Assembly: GCA_003486645.1 (NCBI GenBank)
Contig: DNGI01000342.1
Span: forward strand, 2,844-9,677
Source of the DNA: Cyanobacteria bacterium UBA11370
GTDB taxonomy: Bacteria > Cyanobacteriota > Cyanobacteriia > Cyanobacteriales > Coleofasciculaceae
Direction: 5' to 3'
Length of the DNA stretch: 6,834 nucleotides
Numbering within the stretch: position 1 is the first letter of the stretch; each line of letters begins with the position of its first letter. The notes under the pieces were generated by a model that did not search any database, was not told the origin of the DNA, and was given only the letters and a program-made list of their open reading frames with translations. Shown in pieces: positions 1 to 3,777 of this stretch. A program made the position numbers and the translations under genes.

Positions 1-1
1 T

Positions 2-120
2 TATAGCAGTTTGCGCTCGAAAGAGGTACACCAAGAATCCCCCTTGTCCTCCTTGTCCCCCTTGTCCTCAAGAGTCTCAATCAGGGATAAATGTACCTCA
101 TCCAAATGAAAACTGCTGTA
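2..120. mobile_element. MITE-like nested inverted-repeat element
   Basis: The outer arms TATAGCAGTTT (2-12) and AAACTGCTGTA (110-120) are inverted repeats matching at 10 of 11 positions. Inner arms GAGGTACA (23-30) and TGTACCTC (92-99) match perfectly. Both pairs share exactly the same centre of symmetry (coordinates sum to 122), so they form one long imperfect hairpin with a symmetric 10x10 internal loop in which about half the bases still pair. TA lies at both outermost ends, as expected for a TA target duplication of IS630/Tc1-type MITEs. No protein is encoded. The family assignment is inference; the symmetry is directly visible. The element begins one base inside the window, so a larger left boundary cannot be excluded. 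Confidence 0.6.
42..68. repeat. Three tandem 9-mers, CCTTGTCCY
   Basis: CCTTGTCCT (42-50), CCTTGTCCC (51-59) and CCTTGTCCT (60-68) are contiguous 9-bp units with a single variable last base. They sit in the central, non-palindromic part of the 2-120 inverted-repeat element and do not code for anything visible. Confidence 0.75.
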
Positions 121-139
121 GATGGGGGGGATGGGGAGA

Positions 140-167
140 ACAACGAACAACTGACAACGAACAACGG
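140..167. repeat. Heptameric tandem repeat, ACAACNN x4
   Basis: The four contiguous 7-bp units are ACAACGA, ACAACTG, ACAACGA and ACAACGG. They end one base before the TAG (169-171) of the minus-strand amidase gene. A G-rich stretch (about 121-138, with GGGGGGATGGGGAG) lies on the outer side. This is the class of short tandemly repeated heptamers (STRR) known from cyanobacterial spacers. Confidence 0.65.
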
Positions 168-168
168 A

Positions 169-981
169 CTAAACAAAAACCCGATGTTCTAAACAAGGCA
201 TCTGACGGCGGACTTGTTCGAGGCGAGTGGGGTTAATTTCGGCGATCGCTACTCCTGGTTTATCTCCAGCATCGGCTAAAATAACACCCCAAGGGTCAAT
301 AATCATGGCGTGACCGTGGGTTTGACGCATGGCATAGTGATGTCCTGTTTGGGCGGGTGCAATCACGTAGCAGGTATTTTCAATGGCTCTAGCTTGGAGG
401 AGAACTTGCCAGTGGTCTTTCCCAGTATAGGCGGTGAAGGCAGCCGGAACGAATAAAATATCTGCCCCTTTGTAGGCTAAGTGGCGGTAAAGTTCTGGAA
501 AGCGGACATCGTAACATACAGAAAGTCCCAAACTGCCTAACTTTTCGGATGGGTAGACGGGTGGAAGTTGGGTTCCTGCCATGACTGTACTCGATTCGCA
601 ATAAGTATTGCCATCGGGTACATTGACATCAAATAAATGAACTTTTTGGTAACGGGCGAGTTCGGTGCCGCTGGGATCGATCAACAGGGCGGTATTGTAG
701 ACTTTGGTGCTGTTAACAGGTACGGGGAAACCACCACCGAGGATCGTCACCTGAAAGCGTTGTGCCATGGTTTTGAGGAATTTCTCGCTTTGAGAAGCGA
801 TCGCCGAGGCGTGAGTAATTTTTTCTTCTTCTTTGCCTAAAAATGAGAAATTTTCCGGTAAACCGACGAGTTCAGCACCCTGACGCACCGCCAGTTCGAT
901 CAGTTCTTCTGCCTCCACCAGGTTTTTTTCTAGATCAGGGAGGCTGGTCATTTGAATGGCAGCAGCAAGATACGATTTCAT
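169..981 (-). CDS. Nitrilase-superfamily amidohydrolase, Nit1-like
   Basis: The 270-residue soluble enzyme belongs to the carbon-nitrogen hydrolase superfamily. The triad is intact: Glu43 in GLPENFSF, Lys113 in YQKVHLFD and nucleophile Cys156 in SVCYDVRFPELYR. The Cys-centred motif with RFPELYR, the late DPWG (229-232) and the C-terminal MPCLEHR resemble the Nit1/YbeM group, whose characterised members hydrolyse deaminated glutathione, a repair reaction on a side product of transaminases. Length matches the family (about 270). The exact substrate is inferred from resemblance only; another omega-amidase activity is possible. The start is the ATG at 979-981, giving the usual beta-strand opening (YLAAAIQM); no Shine-Dalgarno is visible before it, which is common in cyanobacteria. 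Heptad repeats abut the stop. The neighbours do not suggest an operon. Confidence 0.9.
   Translation of the reverse strand: MKSYLAAAIQMTSLPDLEKNLVEAEELIELAVRQGAELVGLPENFSFLGKEEEKITHASAIASQSEKFLKTMAQRFQVTILGGGFPVPVNSTKVYNTALLIDPSGTELARYQKVHLFDVNVPDGNTYCESSTVMAGTQLPPVYPSEKLGSLGLSVCYDVRFPELYRHLAYKGADILFVPAAFTAYTGKDHWQVLLQARAIENTCYVIAPAQTGHHYAMRQTHGHAMIIDPWGVILADAGDKPGVAIAEINPTRLEQVRRQMPCLEHRVFV
242..249. repeat. HIP1 octamer GCGATCGC (one of five)
   Basis: The palindrome GCGATCGC occurs here and at 797-804, 2835-2842, 5336-5343 and 5765-5772. Four copies lie inside the amidase and membrane-protein genes; the fifth overlaps the end of the small hypothetical gene. Chance would give about 0.1 copies in this length. 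Over-representation of this octamer is a hallmark of many cyanobacterial genomes and is the main support for the taxonomic assignment. Confidence 0.9.
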
Positions 982-1009
982 TGACAGGAGTAATATGGAT
1001 AATTCTATA

Positions 1010-1061
1010 GCTCTAGCTTTGGGAACTTACTATACCAGGGAAAGTCACTCTCTGCTAGAGC
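1010..1061. repeat. Inverted repeat GCTCTAGC / GCTAGAGC
   Basis: Perfect 8-bp arms at 1010-1017 and 1054-1061 are separated by 36 nt, 29 bp upstream of the amidase start codon. The inner flanks CTTT (1017-1020) and AAAG (1041-1044) are also complementary. It could be an operator, an attenuator-like fold in the amidase leader, or part of a degraded element; nothing in the sequence decides between these. Confidence 0.35.
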
Positions 1062-1111
1062 GGGCTGGAATTGAACTCTTTCTCTAGACGGATACCTCAC
1101 AGGTAACATTA

Positions 1112-1147
1112 GGCTAATCTTCCTTGAGAAAGGTTAAGAGGTTAGCC
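1112..1147. repeat. Long hairpin with GAGA tetraloop
   Basis: On the plus strand GGCTAA (1112-1117) pairs with TTAGCC (1142-1147), TCTT (1118-1121) with AAGA (1136-1139), and CCTT (1122-1125) with AAGG (1130-1133). The loop is GAGA (1126-1129), a GNRA-type tetraloop when read as RNA in this direction. Two 2-nt bulges (TT 1134-1135, GG 1140-1141) lie on the 3' side. It totals 14 paired bases. No T-run follows, so it does not look like an intrinsic terminator. Its function is unknown. Confidence 0.5.
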
Positions 1148-1413
1148 CATTTGGTGGCTAGAGGTTGTAAAAAAAATGTAAGACCTATAACGGATATTGT
1201 ACCTACAAATCCGAAAATCTGAAACAAAAATTAAGTGGGTGCGTCCTGTAGGAGTAAGGTTAGGCTTGGGAGTCAGGATGCTCTAGTAGAAGATACGTTT
1301 TACGCTCATCTCCTGGTGATAGAGTTCACTCTCATTCATCACTCAGCTCAGATTAGCACTGATATCCCAGGCTTTGTTAAACGAACCCCAGTGTTTCTCT
1401 AGTCAACTACCTT

Positions 1414-2568
1414 TTGGCTGTTGGCGATGAGAATAACTCGTTTAATCGTGGATGGAGTGGGTTTTATAAATGCCTACGCTACTGGATGGACAACGAAAAA
1501 GTTGGGCGGTACGATCTCAATAAATATTGCGCGGTGCTGGCATCTGAATTTCCTTTTGCTGACCAACTCAATTCAATGGCAAGACAGTCTGCAGCCGAAC
1601 GAGCTTGGAGCGCAATTTCTCGGTTTTACGACAATTGTCAAAATAAAATTAAGGGTAAAAAAGGATTCCCAAAATTCAAGAAGCACTGCCGTTCGGTTGA
1701 GTACAAAACAAGTGGCTGGAAGCTTTCTGATAGCAGGAAGGCTATCACTTTCAGCGACAAGAAGGGAATAGGAACCCTCAAGCTGAAGGGGACTTACGAC
1801 CTGAACTACTACGATATTAAGCAGATTAAGCGAGTGAGATTAGTCCGCAAGGCTGATGGGTACTACGCTCAGTTTGCCATTGATGTCAAGGTAAAGATAG
1901 AAACTCAGCCCACTAACAAGATAGTTGGCTTAGACCTGGGATTGAAGTATTTCCTAGCAGACAGCGATGGAAATACAGTGGAGTCCCCCCAGTTCTACAG
2001 GAAGTCTGAAAAACAGCTCAACCGAGCTAATCGTAAAAAATCAAAGAAGTTCGTTAAAGGCGCTAAACCGCAGTCTAAGAATTACCACAAAGCCAGAAGT
2101 CGATACACTCGGAAGCATCTAAGAGTAAGTAGGCAGCGAAAAGAGTATGTCAAGCGAGTTGCATACTCCGTCATCCAATCTAACGATTTGGTCGCCTATG
2201 AAGACTTAAATGTGAAAGGGCTGGTGAGAAATCGTCATCTGGCTAAATCTATCAGCGACGCAGGATGGTCAACTTTCCGGCAGTGGTTGGAGTATTTTGG
2301 CTTTAAGTATGGAAAGGTTACTGTTGCTGTACCTCCCCATAACACAAGCCAAAACTGTTCTCGCTGCCGCAAGAAAGTGAAGAAGTCTCTATCAACAAGA
2401 ACCCACGTTTGTCCGCATTGTGGGTTTGTTGAAGATCGAGACATCAACGCAGCCATCAATATCCTGAAATTAGCGCTGTGTACGGTAGGGATACGGTCAC
2501 TTACGCTTGGGGAGATTTACCCTCTTGGGCAGTTGGAGCAATCCTGCTGTCTAACGGCGAGTCGCTGA
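1414..2568 (+). pseudogene. tnpB: TnpB-family RNA-guided endonuclease, N-terminus lost, C-tail frameshifted
   Basis: TnpB is an RNA-guided DNA nuclease, ancestor-like to Cas12, that helps its transposon persist. The core is well kept: conserved stretch LRYWMD (21-26) to SAISRFYDN (66-74), RuvC-I Asp174 (VGLDLGLKYF), RuvC-II Glu263 (AYEDL), a four-Cys zinc finger (Cys315, Cys318, Cys333, Cys336) and RuvC-III Asp343 (DRDINAAINI). Two lesions are visible. The usual opening of about 30 residues with an FxRNK-type motif before CLRYW is absent: only a TTG start at 1414 without a ribosome site is available, and a phase change near 1465-1472 is likely. After CTVG (359) one base is missing at 2490/2491. 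Restoring it gives GHT followed by a tail that reads AWGDLPSWAVGAILLSNGES and ends ESPHF at TAA 2589-2591, the usual ending of this family. As written, translation instead runs out of frame to TGA 2566-2568. Probably inactive because of the N-terminal loss. Confidence 0.8.
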
Positions 2569-2607
2569 ATCAAGAATCTCCGCACTTCTAAGGCGGAGAG
2601 TGTCAAC
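2440..2607 (+). ncRNA. Possible omega RNA (reRNA) region of tnpB
   Basis: In characterised tnpB elements the guide RNA is made from the 3' end of tnpB and the transposon right end, and the following flank serves as guide. Here the equivalent segment would cover the tnpB tail and the hairpin 2577-2599 and stop at TCAAC 2607. Its 5' limit is arbitrary. No direct evidence of transcription exists; the call rests on position and the hairpin. Confidence 0.3.
2577..2599 (+). repeat. tnpB element right-end hairpin
   Basis: Perfect arms TCTCCGC (2577-2583) and GCGGAGA (2593-2599) enclose a 9-nt loop, ACTTCTAAG. The frame-restored tnpB stop TAA (2589-2591) falls within the loop. The hairpin is followed by GTGTCAAC. 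Subterminal palindromes of this kind are recognised by the Y1 transposase in IS200/IS605 elements. Confidence 0.75.
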
Positions 2608-2620
2608 TAAGTCAGCAACT

Positions 2621-2626
2621 GAGGAG
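2621..2626 (+). promoter_or_regulatory. Shine-Dalgarno site GAGGAG
   Basis: GAGGAG lies 7 nt before the ATG at 2634-2636 and fixes that start for the small hypothetical gene. It begins only 14 nt after the tnpB element's right end, so the native promoter of this gene was either replaced or displaced by the insertion. Confidence 0.7.
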
Positions 2627-2633
2627 ATGTCAG

Positions 2634-2846
2634 ATGAGTTTAATTCGTGAAATCGCCCAACAAGCCCTCACCAGTGGATATCTGACGGTAGAAGCTGAAA
2701 ACCAACTTCGCCAGCTTTTATGTATGAAGTATGACTGGGAAGACTTTAAGGCTTTTATTCGATTACAACAAGAGGTAATGGAAGGGCAAGTCAAACAAGA
2801 GTCTCGTGAGTTAGTCTCTGCTGGGAAGGAGGTAGCGATCGCCTAA
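2634..2846 (+). CDS. Small conserved-type hypothetical protein, 70 aa
   Basis: The protein opens MSLIREIAQQALTSGYLTVE and continues with an acidic, helical body rich in Gln, Glu and Leu (ENQLRQLL 22-29, KAFIRLQQEVMEGQVKQESR 39-58). It has no membrane segment or signal peptide and looks like the short helical proteins of unknown function common in cyanobacteria; no function can be assigned. The start is supported by GAGGAG 7 nt upstream. The last codons run through a HIP1 octamer (2835-2842). The gene sits 27 nt beyond the tnpB element end and converges on the methyltransferase gene across the repeat-filled spacer. Confidence 0.75.
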   Translation: MSLIREIAQQALTSGYLTVEAENQLRQLLCMKYDWEDFKAFIRLQQEVMEGQVKQESRELVSAGKEVAIA

Positions 2847-2848
2847 TT

Positions 2849-2897
2849 GGGGAATGGGGAGTAGGGAATGGGGAGTGGGGAGTGGGGAGTGGGGGAG
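2849..2897. repeat. Heptameric tandem repeat, GGGGAGT x7
   Basis: Seven contiguous 7-bp units: GGGGAAT, GGGGAGT, AGGGAAT, then three perfect GGGGAGT and a final GGGGGAG. It starts 2 bp after the TAA of the small hypothetical gene. This is a recognised short tandem repeat class in cyanobacterial spacers. G-runs spaced by three bases could in principle form a G-quadruplex on this strand; that is inference. Confidence 0.85.
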
Positions 2898-2937
2898 GTA
2901 TAGTTGTAGCAGTCGTTGATTGAATGATTAAAAAAAA

Positions 2938-2974
2938 CCAACAACCAACAACCAACAACCAACAACCAACAACC
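2938..2974. repeat. Heptameric tandem repeat, CCAACAA x5
   Basis: Five perfect copies of CCAACAA (2938-2972) plus CC, ending directly against the stop (2975-2977) of the minus-strand methyltransferase gene and preceded by a run of eight A's. On the methyltransferase strand it reads as TTGTTGG repeats followed by T8. No hairpin is present, so a standard terminator is not supported. Confidence 0.9.
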
Positions 2975-3775
2975 TTACTTCGTTGCCACAACAGCAATAT
3001 TCCAACCGAATCGCTTCATCAAAGGTATTTTTTTCAAAATTCGATCCAATTTTTCTAATCGGCGATACGTTGGTTTGAGTCGTTCCTGTTCAATAATAAT
3101 TTTCTTCCAGTAGCGCTCTTTGTTAGGATTGACTCGTTCAATTAAATAAAACTGCAAGAAAATCCAAAGGGTTGCTAGCCAAAAGGTATCATAGGCGGTT
3201 TCAGAAAAGACAGATTTGATGTAATTCACGATATTAATATCCAACGGCATTTCATCTTCCGTTCGCACTTCAGTAGCCATGCGCCGATAGATATTAATAA
3301 TAGGATTATGCTTTAGAGGGTCCCAAAAACAGGCTTTTCCGCCTGGTTTGAGAACTCGGTGCATTTCCCGCAACGCCATTTTTGGATCAGGGATGTGGTG
3401 TAATAAATTAGAGGCGTAGACAAAATCAAACGTATTGTCCTCAAAATCCAACGCCATCGCATTAGCGGTACATCCCTCAACTTCAACACCATTAGCAGCG
3501 GCTAATTTAAGGGCAACTTCTACCATTCCTGGCGAATAGTCAGCCGCGACACAACGCGCCCCTTTTTTAGCAAAATAGACACTATTTTCCCCTGCACCAC
3601 AGCCTAAATCTAAAAGTAGTTTACCGCGAATATCTCCCATTTTTCGCAGAATAAATCGATTTTCGGGTGCAGTACAGGCTTCAAAATAGTCAGCTACCTT
3701 GATCCCATCTACATCAATTGCAGCAGCCCAAGCATCATGAAATCGGCGTTCTTTATCTAAGGTTTCGTCTGACAT
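2975..3775 (-). CDS. Class I SAM-dependent methyltransferase
   Basis: The 266-residue protein has a Rossmann methyltransferase core. Motif I is LLDLGCGAGENS (54-65, binds S-adenosylmethionine), the acidic end of beta2 is Asp79 in AADYSPGMV, motif IV is FDFVYASNLLHHIPD (116-130), and the post-core PGG is at 144-146. The C-terminal third (about 155-266) is unusual: it contains an aromatic hydrophobic stretch FWLATLWIFLQFYL (198-211) followed by a Lys/Arg-rich helical tail, suggesting membrane contact or a lipid or glycolipid substrate. The start chosen is ATG 3773-3775 (MSDETLDKER), 2 bp past the upstream gene's stop; an earlier ATG (3829) would add 18 residues overlapping that gene and is less likely. 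It is probably translationally coupled to the membrane protein. The acceptor is unknown. Confidence 0.88.
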   Translation of the reverse strand: MSDETLDKERRFHDAWAAAIDVDGIKVADYFEACTAPENRFILRKMGDIRGKLLLDLGCGAGENSVYFAKKGARCVAADYSPGMVEVALKLAAANGVEVEGCTANAMALDFEDNTFDFVYASNLLHHIPDPKMALREMHRVLKPGGKACFWDPLKHNPIINIYRRMATEVRTEDEMPLDINIVNYIKSVFSETAYDTFWLATLWIFLQFYLIERVNPNKERYWKKIIIEQERLKPTYRRLEKLDRILKKIPLMKRFGWNIAVVATK

Positions 3776-3777
3776 TC

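Larger units (their letters stand above)
982..1413. other. 432-bp gene-free spacer with inverted repeats
   Basis: No open frame with coding character is seen between the amidase start and tnpB. It holds a perfect 8-bp inverted repeat, GCTCTAGC (1010-1017) and GCTAGAGC (1054-1061), 36 nt apart. It also has a long hairpin at 1112-1147 and a weaker one at 1316-1342 (GTGAT/ATCAC enclosing AGAG-TTCA-CTCT). The amidase promoter must lie near 990-1040 on the minus strand, but no convincing -35/-10 pair could be chosen. The tnpB left end should also lie here if still present; it was not identified. Confidence 0.5.
1402..2609 (+). mobile_element. IS200/IS605-type tnpB element, degraded, no tnpA
   Basis: The unit contains a tnpB coding region and a right-end hairpin, with no IS200-like tnpA (Y1 transposase) in the window, so any movement would need tnpA in trans. 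The 8-mer GTCAACTA occurs at 1402-1409 and again at 2602-2609, bracketing the unit. The right end is credible: the hairpin is followed by TCAAC, similar to the TCAA cleavage motif known for IS608. The left boundary is uncertain because the first part of tnpB and any left-end palindrome are missing or unrecognisable. The boundaries given are the two 8-mers, a working guess. Confidence 0.5.

Noticed and set aside
637..840. Plus-strand open frame antisense to the amidase
   Set aside because: Lies entirely within the well-supported amidase gene, with no ribosome site and no family resemblance.
1060..1100. tRNA-like T-arm (AGTTCAATTCC on the minus strand)
   Set aside because: Flanking bases do not form the 5-bp T stem, and no acceptor, D or anticodon arms could be arranged.
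2925..2974. Terminator for the methyltransferase gene at the T8 run
   Set aside because: On the coding strand the T-run is preceded only by TTGTTGG repeats, which cannot form a stable hairpin.
2849..2974. CRISPR array
   Set aside because: Repeat units are contiguous 7-mers without spacers, and no cas gene is present.
2791..2997. 68-codon minus-strand open frame rich in PTPHSPFP and GCWLLVVG
   Set aside because: The peptide is a direct translation of the two heptad arrays and overlaps two real genes; it is a repeat artefact.
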